NCBI GenBank assembly: GCA_015232405.1
Contig: JADFZS010000033.1
Location: forward strand, 1 to 44,522
Direction of reading: 5' to 3'
Length of the DNA: 44,522 nucleotides
Source of the DNA: Magnetococcales bacterium
GTDB lineage: Bacteria; Pseudomonadota; Magnetococcia; Magnetococcales; JADFYX01
Of the stretch, positions 1 through 7,584 are shown piece by piece; position 1 is the first letter of the stretch, and each line of letters starts with the position of its first letter. A model generated the notes under the pieces. The model searched no databases. It was not told the origin of the DNA and was given only the letters and a program-made list of their open reading frames with translations. The translations under genes and the position numbers were made by a program.

Positions 1-164
1 CAATGCAAATGATTCTCAATAACCTAAAATTTTAAAGCAAATTTGGTGGGATATTATTTGTTCTGAAGTGTTATAAATGTTATAAGTGTTGATTGGTGAT
101 GAGGGGTAGCACGGGGGAAAATGCCTAATACCCAGGATATTTCATAAATTACGGAGAGGCTGCA
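1..164 (+). promoter_or_regulatory. Upstream region and RBS of the ZorA-like gene
   Basis: AT-rich leader with no open reading frame that I can support. A GGAGAGG Shine-Dalgarno at about 153-159 sits five bases before the ATG at 165 and fixes that start. The promoter itself is not obvious. Confidence 0.45.
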
Positions 165-3100
165 ATGCTCGATGTGTTTAATTTGGTCAACCATCCATTG
201 GTTCCGTGGGTGTCTGTAGGCTTGATTCTAATATGGGGATTGGTCTCATGGATCTCATTCAAGGTTAAATTAAACTCTGTTTATCAGATGCTTGATGAAG
301 TGACCAAAAATGTAGATACCCACCTCAATACTTCATACACCGAAAGCTCTTTTCAGAACCTAGACAATACACTATCTGCAACCGATGGAATAAAAACACC
401 CTGGGCGGAATTCCGAAAAACATTTATCCATGGGGAAGGGGGGTTACAAGCGAGCAGATCTCCTGCAACCTTTTTTACCTTTGAGTCTCTGGTCCTACCC
501 CGTGTAGATTTTCGCTATTATCAGACAGTTCCAGGTTATCTGATAGGTGGTGGTGTTGTCTTGACGATGCTGGTCTTTGTGGCTGCCATCTATTTTGTAT
601 ATTCCGGTCTTTCATCTCCTGATCTCAACATTGTAAAAAGCTCCATAAACGGACTTTTAGGTACAGCAGTTGTTAAGTTCAGTGCCTCCATAGCAGGACT
701 ATTTGCTGGTATTTTGTTCTCGGTGGGTGAGAAGGTTAATAACAGCCGTTTAGAGGAGAAAATAGTCAACCTATGTCAGCTATTAACTGAGCATATTGAG
801 CTGGTAAGTGATGAGCAGAAGCTTCTTAACCGACTAGACGAGATTGGGGTTGAAGAGGAGGCCAAGGCAACCACTCTGCGCAGTCTGGTTGCAGACTCTG
901 AACTTGCCCGCCAAACAGCAGCCCATCTCAATCAGGCTGTCTCCTCACTGGATGACAAGATTGAAGCTTTAAGTAAAAAATCCTTGGAGCCAATTGTTGA
1001 GACTGTCAGAGAGGAGGTTGCCAAACAGGGGAGTGAGCATGAACTCATGGTCAAGGAGCTGCTCAAAGAGGTTGCCAATCTGTTAAGCAATAAAGATCTC
1101 TTCTCCTCAATTGTTGAAGATGTAAAAACTGAAATTGAAAAACTTGTTGAGTCTGATCAAAACCAGCTCCTTGAGATGGACAGCAGCAAGAAATCCGAAC
1201 ATTTGGAGTTGATATTATCTGCGCTGCGTCAAGAGGCTGACCGTCTGGAGTTGCGATTGGGTGAGTTAAGCCAACAGGTTGATGTTAAGAATGAAGATAG
1301 CTCTGAGCTGCTAACATCTTTGGAACAGACCCTGGTAAAATCCCAATCAGATAATAAAGAAAACAGCCATTTAGAGTCTGTATTAGAGACGATACGCTCT
1401 GAGATGTCCAAGATATCAGAAACTCTTGAAAGCTCAACAACCAGGGAGCCAACTCCCGTAACAGCTCCGGCTGTTCCAGCAGTTGTGCCAGTGGTTGAGC
1501 CTTTGGACACCGATAAAATTATACAGCCTTTGCAAGAGGCAATTAACCAAGCAGCACAAGATATTGTTGCCAAGCCCCTGCGTGAGGCAATAAGCGATGC
1601 GGCCCAAGAAATAATAGTGCAGCCCTTGCAAGAGGCAATTAGCGACGCATCCCAAGATATCAAAAGCTCCATCTCCCTTGATCCGGTAATTCAAGCGATA
1701 AAAACTGAAAGCTCCATTTTGACCAGCGGTCAGTTAGAGGTATTGGATACCATAAGTCAAGAATCAGATACCATTGCTGGTCATGTGGATAAAGCTGTCA
1801 TTGATATTTTACAAGAGATACCAAAACTTGTTGAGCTAGAGGATGCAAAAGAGGAATCTGAACAACTTGAAACTGTGGAAAAAGTAGAAGCAGTTCCAGC
1901 TGTAGAGCCTGCTATAATTGTGGATGAGGAGTTGATCAAGTCTGTTGTTCTGGCTGTTAAAGCCCAAGAGGAGACCCTTTTGGTCGAACAAGATGTTGTT
2001 CCACAACAAGTTGAGAGCGCAACAGTTGAGAGCAGTATAGATAGCGAAGTTAGCGTGATTCAAAAGGTTGTTGAAGAGGAGCCCAAGGAAAAACCCGAGG
2101 AGAGTTCAGTGGGTATTCCAGCTGAGGAGGTCTCCTCCATTATAGCAGCGGTTGAGGCAATTGCTGAGCCGTTATTACCAGAATTTGATCTGCCGGAGCT
2201 AGATTCATTTGATCCTGTTCCATTAGCCCCAGAGCCTGTTGTTGAACCAGAGATACAAGAGCCTACTCCAGTGGTTGCTGCTCCCATAGCTCCTGAACCA
2301 GAAATACAAGAGCCAGATCATGTCGTTACTCCCATTACGGCTCACCAGTCAGCTCAACAAATAGCACCTCATAAAGCAACAGATCCAACAGTTGTTGCTC
2401 CTCCTCCGGTAGATGTTGAGCCATCCGTACCAGCGGCTCCTTTAACGAATTCGGAACCAATTAACAAAGTTGACCAACAGGTAACTACTCAAACAGAACC
2501 AACTGCTGCCAAGTTGGCTGTTGAAGATAATGAAGACAGTCAAGATTCGGCTGTAGATTCCAAATCAGAAATAGATGTATCCCCAGAGGTAGAAGATAAA
2601 TCCATGGCAAAAACTAGCGATAAAGCTTCATACAGAGAGCTTGATCAATATTCCCCACTATCCTTGCTGCAAGACCCTCCATCAATTATCGAGGAGTCTG
2701 GAGTAACGGAAATAGAGCCACCCAAAAAGCTTTTAGCTGATGATCAACTGGCAAAAATTGATGAGTTTTTAGAAAAGGGGTTAGAAGAGGAGGTTATACC
2801 ACAAATTGAACAACCTGCCCCTAGGATAGAACAACCTCCACTTAAGAAGGCAATTAAAAAGCAGCCCCAATTTGAAGCAGCAAAAACAGCTCAACATAAG
2901 ATCAGGCACAAAAAAATCGGAATAGATTTTGATAAAGATGTTAAGGAGTGGACAAAAAGCACCTTTGGTGGTGGTAAAAAGCCGGAGAATGTCGGTATTG
3001 AGATGGTTGGCGTAGATTTAGATACCTTTGCCGGACAAAATAGGGAGCGATATTACTTTGGTCTTTTGACCAATATTGCCAGCCAGCTAAGTGTAAGAGC

Positions 3101-3932
3101 CCATGTTAAAACCAGGAGTTTGGAAAATACTCTAAACGATCTTGTCCGCCATGTTCGCAGAGGTGGGGCGATCTCTGACCCTATTGGTGTATCGGGGCTT
3201 GTTAAGCTTGGTGAGCAGATTGAAAAGCTTGATTTTTCTATCATCAATAGTGAAATCATTGAAAGTCTTGATGAGGCATTTATGGGGTTGGCAAACTTTT
3301 TACGGGGCTACATTAGAGATATCAGTGCTGTTGATCCAATTGAGACTCCTCCACCAAGCAGCGCACCAGTTGTTACACCTTCTCAAAGCCAGTCAACTAC
3401 GGGTACTTCCCCTGTAGAGCTGGAAAAACTGATGGAATCATTTATCAAACAGCAGCAAAGAGGGAGAAAAACGGCCAGCAATCTAGCAGTTCCATTGGTC
3501 GCTTCTAAAATAGATTCTGGCTCTAGCAGTGAGGTAGCTTTAAATCTTGAGAAGCTTTTGGGCAAAATGGAAAAACAGAATGCCAAAAAGAAGAGGGTTA
3601 AAGTTACTGAAGTAGCAGTTGTTGAAAATGCTAGCGAAAAGCCCCTTGAAGCGGCAACAGATAAAGAGCCAGCCAAGTTAGAACAGACTGCCGAAGATGT
3701 TGTGCCGGATATGGTAAAATTGATGGCTAAGTTTAGCTCCAAAGAGCAAAAACAGGTAAAACCCAAACCAGCAGAGGTTCTGCCGCCGGATAATAGCAAA
3801 AAGGATGAGGTTGCGGAAGTTTCAGCTGAAGAGATGGATAAGTTGTTGAAAACTTTTGAAAAAGAAGAAGAACGGGAAGATATTGAGCATAGTGACAGAA
3901 AGCATTTAAAAGACCCTCCCTTTACAGACTAG
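165..3932 (+). CDS. ZorA/MotA/ExbB-like membrane protein with long acidic coiled-coil tail
   Basis: 1255 residues. Seen: transmembrane helices at about 12-32, 122-146 and 164-187. The last two have the ZorA/MotA pattern: a short helix-leading YYQTVPGYLIGGG block, then KFSASIAGLFAGILF. A coiled-coil region follows (about 200-430), then a proline/glutamate-rich stretch with three 16-residue repeats (PLQEAI type, about 455-500). A compact, non-repetitive block lies at about 913-1052, with GIDFDKDVKEW and ERYYFGLLTNIASQL. The end is charged. Known: ZorA, MotA and ExbB/TolQ form inner-membrane proton-driven stators around a MotB-like dimer, and ZorA carries a long cytoplasmic tail. The next gene encodes such a partner. 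The 4157-residue protein on the minus strand shares the membrane module. Inferred: a stator subunit whose tail reaches into the cytoplasm, perhaps to MamK. The superfamily is likely; the function is open. Start supported by GGAGAGG. Confidence 0.8.
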   Translation: MLDVFNLVNHPLVPWVSVGLILIWGLVSWISFKVKLNSVYQMLDEVTKNVDTHLNTSYTESSFQNLDNTLSATDGIKTPWAEFRKTFIHGEGGLQASRSPATFFTFESLVLPRVDFRYYQTVPGYLIGGGVVLTMLVFVAAIYFVYSGLSSPDLNIVKSSINGLLGTAVVKFSASIAGLFAGILFSVGEKVNNSRLEEKIVNLCQLLTEHIELVSDEQKLLNRLDEIGVEEEAKATTLRSLVADSELARQTAAHLNQAVSSLDDKIEALSKKSLEPIVETVREEVAKQGSEHELMVKELLKEVANLLSNKDLFSSIVEDVKTEIEKLVESDQNQLLEMDSSKKSEHLELILSALRQEADRLELRLGELSQQVDVKNEDSSELLTSLEQTLVKSQSDNKENSHLESVLETIRSEMSKISETLESSTTREPTPVTAPAVPAVVPVVEPLDTDKIIQPLQEAINQAAQDIVAKPLREAISDAAQEIIVQPLQEAISDASQDIKSSISLDPVIQAIKTESSILTSGQLEVLDTISQESDTIAGHVDKAVIDILQEIPKLVELEDAKEESEQLETVEKVEAVPAVEPAIIVDEELIKSVVLAVKAQEETLLVEQDVVPQQVESATVESSIDSEVSVIQKVVEEEPKEKPEESSVGIPAEEVSSIIAAVEAIAEPLLPEFDLPELDSFDPVPLAPEPVVEPEIQEPTPVVAAPIAPEPEIQEPDHVVTPITAHQSAQQIAPHKATDPTVVAPPPVDVEPSVPAAPLTNSEPINKVDQQVTTQTEPTAAKLAVEDNEDSQDSAVDSKSEIDVSPEVEDKSMAKTSDKASYRELDQYSPLSLLQDPPSIIEESGVTEIEPPKKLLADDQLAKIDEFLEKGLEEEVIPQIEQPAPRIEQPPLKKAIKKQPQFEAAKTAQHKIRHKKIGIDFDKDVKEWTKSTFGGGKKPENVGIEMVGVDLDTFAGQNRERYYFGLLTNIASQLSVRAHVKTRSLENTLNDLVRHVRRGGAISDPIGVSGLVKLGEQIEKLDFSIINSEIIESLDEAFMGLANFLRGYIRDISAVDPIETPPPSSAPVVTPSQSQSTTGTSPVELEKLMESFIKQQQRGRKTASNLAVPLVASKIDSGSSSEVALNLEKLLGKMEKQNAKKKRVKVTEVAVVENASEKPLEAATDKEPAKLEQTAEDVVPDMVKLMAKFSSKEQKQVKPKPAEVLPPDNSKKDEVAEVSAEEMDKLLKTFEKEEEREDIEHSDRKHLKDPPFTD
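1527..1661 (+). repeat. 48-bp in-frame tandem repeat, three copies
   Basis: Copies begin at 1527, 1575 and 1623 (the last slightly short). They encode a 16-residue unit, PL(Q/R)EAI..A.Q(D/E)I. This is a coding repeat inside the ZorA-like tail and probably extends an amphipathic helix. Confidence 0.8.
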
Positions 3933-4001
3933 ATTTTTGTTACATGGATAATTGGTTTTAAATGCAGCATTAAGGCTTTATGGATTTAACAAAGAAATGA
4001 T

Positions 4002-5168
4002 ATGAAATCATTCGATAACACTATTCCATTGGTTTTGCTTGAGTTGGTTGTGGGGGCTATATTCCTTCTGGCTATTCTTGTGTCAGTTCCTCTGCTACAT
4101 GACAGGGTAGACTCAATGAGTGCTATTGGATTGGCAGTACCTACTGATACTGAATCGGAACAATATAAAAAAGCTAAAGAGGAGAGTAAAGCTGCTGTTG
4201 CAGCCTTGAGAACTGTTATCAAAAGAGTTGATGATCTCACAAAGGCCAATAAGGCTGCCAAGGAGAGCAGGGTACAGCTAGCAAAAAACAGTGGTTCTCA
4301 GGAGGAGGTTGAAGAGGCGATCAATCAACATCTTAAACCAGTTTTATCCAGGTTTGATGCTTTGGAAAACAGGATAGAGTCCCACTTTTCTACATTAAAG
4401 GAGGCAGCAGACGCTGCTATTGCCAAAAAGGATGAGGGTGAAGCAATAGAGTCCAAAGAAGATGATCTTTTACCTCTGTTTGCAAAGTTGAATAACAGAA
4501 CTGACTCTCTATTATCTGAGCATGAAAACAATATTTTACCAAATCTAATTCGATTAAACGATAATATCGATATTTTGATGCAGGAGAGTCAGAGGGATAC
4601 TCAGATTAAAAGGGGGTTGCCGAGAACAACGGTGGTTCCGGTATTGAAAAAAGGAGCTGATAACAAGGTTCTACGTTCTATCCAGGCCACTTTGAAAAAT
4701 TTCAACTTAGAGTCAAAGATTGGTCCTGGTGGTGGTAGTTTGCTGTTATCCGATTTTTTTGATTTTAACCGTTTTGCCACAACTCTCAATGATCAACAGG
4801 TAGCAGGTCTGGCTAAATTGGCGGATGCTTTAGCAATGATATTGCCTTGTTATACCAAGCCAGCCCCTGGTGAGGTAGTAAAAGAGTGTCAAACAGCCAG
4901 AAGCAAGATTGGTTTGGATGCGGTGATGATTCAGAGTTTTTCCCTTGGGGGTAATGTAGGGACTTTACGCATTAATTATAACTCAAACCTGGCAAATACA
5001 AGGTCAATATATATATTAAAAATATTGTTAACTGCTCGCCCTGATTTATTGAAATATTTCAATAGCAAAGGTAGCCCTCTGTTTGTTGCTGTTGGTAAAT
5101 TGGCTCTTACAGAAGATGTAAGATCCCGGAAGATCGTATTACAGTTTATTATGGAAGATAATCAATAG
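4002..5168 (+). CDS. ZorB/MotB-like single-pass protein with OmpA-like C-terminus
   Basis: 388 residues. Seen: a short cytoplasmic N-terminus, one transmembrane helix (about 8-31, starting IPLVLLELVVG), a long charged periplasmic coiled coil (about 45-210), and a C-terminal alpha/beta domain (about 245-388). In that domain an SFSL strand is followed by N...R..YILKILL, as in OmpA/MotB folds. Glu14 lies in the membrane helix where MotB/ZorB proteins carry the ion-binding Asp. Two cysteines flank the insertion LPCYTKP...KEC and could form a periplasmic disulfide. Known: OmpA-like domains bind peptidoglycan and anchor stator complexes. It follows the ZorA-like gene by 69 bases, so the two are probably one unit. 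The OmpA motif is divergent, so a sensitive profile search matters. The RBS (AAAGAAATG) is weak. Confidence 0.72.
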   Translation: MKSFDNTIPLVLLELVVGAIFLLAILVSVPLLHDRVDSMSAIGLAVPTDTESEQYKKAKEESKAAVAALRTVIKRVDDLTKANKAAKESRVQLAKNSGSQEEVEEAINQHLKPVLSRFDALENRIESHFSTLKEAADAAIAKKDEGEAIESKEDDLLPLFAKLNNRTDSLLSEHENNILPNLIRLNDNIDILMQESQRDTQIKRGLPRTTVVPVLKKGADNKVLRSIQATLKNFNLESKIGPGGGSLLLSDFFDFNRFATTLNDQQVAGLAKLADALAMILPCYTKPAPGEVVKECQTARSKIGLDAVMIQSFSLGGNVGTLRINYNSNLANTRSIYILKILLTARPDLLKYFNSKGSPLFVAVGKLALTEDVRSRKIVLQFIMEDNQ

Positions 5169-5302
5169 GTGGTAGATCTTGCAAATTGGAATTAGTAGTG
5201 GTAGTGTCAGAAATTGTGTTGATATAGTAGAATAGTCTGATTATAACTATATATTTTATTGTAAACCTATGCTGCAATATTCATCTATAAGCTGGGGGGA
5301 AA

Positions 5303-6307
5303 ATGGCGGATAAAATACCTTTTAAGAGTTCTGGTAACAATCCTAAAGAAGATAGAAGCAGTTCCAGTGTGGAACAATACAAAGGAATTGAAGCTTTCCG
5401 AAGGGTTACCAACTCTCTGGCTGCTCAACAGCAAAGAAGAGTCGCGGCCCCAAGCACCAGTGCTGCCGATGGTGGTGGTAGGGTGGGAAATAATTTACCA
5501 CAACAAACTGTTAGTAGACGTAAAAAAGGTCGTGAAGGCGTGGGAAGCTCTCCTTTTCAACAGAGTAACCCTTTCTCAATTGCAAATACTTCTGCTGTTA
5601 TGGTTCCCGAAGAACCAGTCCAAGAGCCAGTTGGTAATTTGGCAGTTAGGCGGAGCGAAAGTGAAATGCCGAATCTTGGACCTGCAATCAAAAGAAAAGG
5701 TGGTTTAGCTGAACAAAATGAGCTTTTAGCTTCGTTCCACTCCTCTGCCTCTGCCGAATCAGCGGCAGCTACTAATCCATTTTTGCACACTGTAGGTGGT
5801 ACTGAAGTATCAGATAGCCCATTTTCAAAAAGTAAAAAACCACTCTCCAAAGCTCCGGTAACTGCAAAACCTGCTAGAGATAAAGCGACCACTTCCAAAC
5901 CAAGTTTATCTGCTAAAAGTCGGGTTGAAGACGATAAATATTGGATGATACCTGTGGAGTCTCTGGCTTCTGGTGTTGCCAACGCCCTTGGAGATGCTGT
6001 TGGTGGTATAGTCAACGCTGGTCAATATATTGGTGGCAAACGTAAAAAACGTAAACAGGCCAAAAAATCCACACCTCGTTCCGAACCTACTGTTAAATAC
6101 AGGCAGAGTGCAGGTTCAATAATGTCTGGAACTGTATCTGGTGGAGTTAAAAATATTTTCTCTGGGGCTGGGCAGATTGTAAAAGGCGGAACTGGTATAG
6201 TGAAAGGGGGAGCTGGAATAGTGGTTGGTTCTCTTGGTTGTTTAGGTGGTGCTATTGTCTGTATGTCTGGTACTGTAAAAGAGCCTTTGGTTGCAAATAA
6301 ACAATAA
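5303..6307 (+). CDS. MamJ-like linker candidate upstream of mamK
   Basis: 334 residues, soluble, low complexity. Seen: a short N-terminal helix motif (YKGIEAFRRVTNSLA, about 26-40), a disordered Ser/Pro/Lys-rich centre, a conserved block at about 209-240 (DDKYWMIPVESL...GVA..LGD.VGG), a strongly basic patch (GGKRKKRKQAKK), and a Gly-rich hydrophobic tail at about 270-325. Both end motifs recur in the protein at 42500-44251, which otherwise differs. Known: in Magnetospirillum mamJ lies directly upstream of mamK; MamJ links magnetosomes to MamK, and MamJ and LimJ keep their ends while the middle varies. Inferred: a functional counterpart of MamJ. I cannot confirm sequence homology to MamJ. The start has a very strong GGGGGGA Shine-Dalgarno at 5294-5300. 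Confidence 0.7.
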   Translation: MADKIPFKSSGNNPKEDRSSSSVEQYKGIEAFRRVTNSLAAQQQRRVAAPSTSAADGGGRVGNNLPQQTVSRRKKGREGVGSSPFQQSNPFSIANTSAVMVPEEPVQEPVGNLAVRRSESEMPNLGPAIKRKGGLAEQNELLASFHSSASAESAAATNPFLHTVGGTEVSDSPFSKSKKPLSKAPVTAKPARDKATTSKPSLSAKSRVEDDKYWMIPVESLASGVANALGDAVGGIVNAGQYIGGKRKKRKQAKKSTPRSEPTVKYRQSAGSIMSGTVSGGVKNIFSGAGQIVKGGTGIVKGGAGIVVGSLGCLGGAIVCMSGTVKEPLVANKQ

Positions 6308-6374
6308 ATAACTTTTTATAAATAATTTGGCGCACAAATGAGAACTATTACGCCAATAACTTTTAACCTAGCTA

Positions 6375-6403
6375 GGATATGCTCTTAAACATAAGAGATA
6401 TCC
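6375..6403 (+). promoter_or_regulatory. Hairpin in the leader before mamK
   Basis: Inverted repeat with arms GGATAT-G-CTCTTA (6375-6387) and TAAGAGATATCC (6392-6403): 12 base pairs, one bulged G, loop AACA. No T-tract follows, so it does not look like a terminator. It may be an operator or a leader or RNA-processing hairpin that sets mamK expression relative to the upstream genes. Confidence 0.5.
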
Positions 6404-6441
6404 CAAGATAAATAACTGCTAATGACTACAGAGGGCTTGAT

Positions 6442-7482
6442 ATGTCAAATACTGCTGAGCAAAATAGGACACTTTTTTTAGGTATTGACCTTGGTACTTC
6501 AAGGACCACAATGATGTCCAACCGTGGTGCTCAAGAAGTTGTTCGCTCCGTTGTTGGTTATCCCAAAGATATTATTGGGGTTAAACTACTTGATAAAACC
6601 AATATAGTTGGCGACGAAGCTTTAGAAAAACGTTCCTACTTAAATCTACATTTTCCACTTGAGGATGGTGTGCTAAAAGAGGCAAGTGAAAAAGATACCC
6701 AAGCTGCTCGGGAGTTGATACAGCATGTAATATCTCTTGCCAATCCACAACCTGGAGATAAAATTTGTGGCATTGTTGGTGTTCCAGCCCGTGCTTCCAT
6801 TTCCAACAAAAACCAACTCTTGAGAATTACCGATGAGTTGATGGACTTCTCCATGGTTGTATCCGAGCCATTTATGGTTGCATACGGTCTTAATAAACTT
6901 ACCAACTCCATCATCGTTGATATTGGTGCTGGTACGGTTGATATATGTGCTATGAAGGGAACAATTCCTGGCTCTGAAGAGCAGATTACCCTTATGAAAG
7001 CAGGTAATCATGTTGATACCTTCTTGGCAACTGCTATTTCAGAATCATATCCAGGTGTACAGATTACCCCAGCATTGGCGCAAAAAATTAAAGATCAATA
7101 TGGTTATGTAGGCCAACCAAGGCAGGATATCGTTGTCAATCTAAGGTCCGAAGGCAAGCCACAACCCCATGAGATCACCAAGGAGGTTGGTGCAGCTTGT
7201 AATACTATTTTGGCTGATATTGTAGAGAACATTGAGCAGCTGATCACAGTATTTGATCCAGAAGATCAAGATGATGCAGTTTCAAACATTATCCTGGCTG
7301 GTGGTGGCTCTCGTCTAATTGGTCTTGATGAGTTCTTGACAGTCAGCTTGGCTGATTATGGTCCGGTAAATGTTGTTCGGGTGTCTGACGCAGTTTTCTC
7401 CGGTTGTGCTGGTGCTCTTAAAATGGCGACAGAACTGCCAGTTGACTATTGGAATCAAGTTGGAGATGTCATCGGCGGATAA
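6442..7482 (+). CDS. mamK: MamK, actin-like magnetosome filament protein
   Basis: 346 residues, the usual length for MamK. It polymerises with ATP into cytoplasmic filaments that align and segregate magnetosomes. Seen: phosphate-1 loop LGIDLGTSRT (about 13-22), SVVGYPKD (36-43), GVPARAS (113-119), VSEPFMV with the catalytic Glu142 (140-146), phosphate-2 loop VDIGAGTVDICAMKGT (159-174), adenosine motif ILAGGGSR (284-291), and the tail ELPVDYWNQVGDV. The tail and the SVVGYPKD and VSEPFMV blocks match Magnetospirillum MamK and separate it from MreB, ParM and other actin-like proteins. GAGGG (6431-6435) precedes the ATG. It is the last gene before a strong terminator and probably co-expressed with the linker and ZorA/B-like genes. 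No other core mam gene is in the window. Confidence 0.95.
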   Translation: MSNTAEQNRTLFLGIDLGTSRTTMMSNRGAQEVVRSVVGYPKDIIGVKLLDKTNIVGDEALEKRSYLNLHFPLEDGVLKEASEKDTQAARELIQHVISLANPQPGDKICGIVGVPARASISNKNQLLRITDELMDFSMVVSEPFMVAYGLNKLTNSIIVDIGAGTVDICAMKGTIPGSEEQITLMKAGNHVDTFLATAISESYPGVQITPALAQKIKDQYGYVGQPRQDIVVNLRSEGKPQPHEITKEVGAACNTILADIVENIEQLITVFDPEDQDDAVSNIILAGGGSRLIGLDEFLTVSLADYGPVNVVRVSDAVFSGCAGALKMATELPVDYWNQVGDVIGG

Positions 7483-7508
7483 TATCGTTGTATCATTAGT
7501 ATAAAATT

Positions 7509-7548
7509 GCCCTGCCTTTTTTCTTAAAGGTGGGGCTTTTTGTTTTTT
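7509..7548 (+). terminator. Intrinsic terminator after mamK
   Basis: An 11-base-pair stem (GCCCTGCCTTT, 7509-7519, against AAAGGTGGGGC, 7526-7536, with wobble pairs) is followed by a T-rich run to 7548. It closes the ZorAB-like/linker/mamK group and separates it from the glycosyltransferase gene. Confidence 0.88.
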
Positions 7549-7584
7549 AGCTACTCTAAAACGAGGTACTTCTCTAAAGCTGTT

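Noticed and set aside
165..5168. Zorya anti-phage defence system
   Set aside because: The ZorA/ZorB-like pair is present, but no ZorC/ZorD helicase-type or ZorE nuclease gene follows; the neighbours are a linker protein and mamK. Kept as an alternative only.
6442..7482. MreB, ParM or generic actin-like ATPase
   Set aside because: The SVVGYPKD, VSEPFMV and C-terminal YWNQVGDV blocks are specific to MamK.
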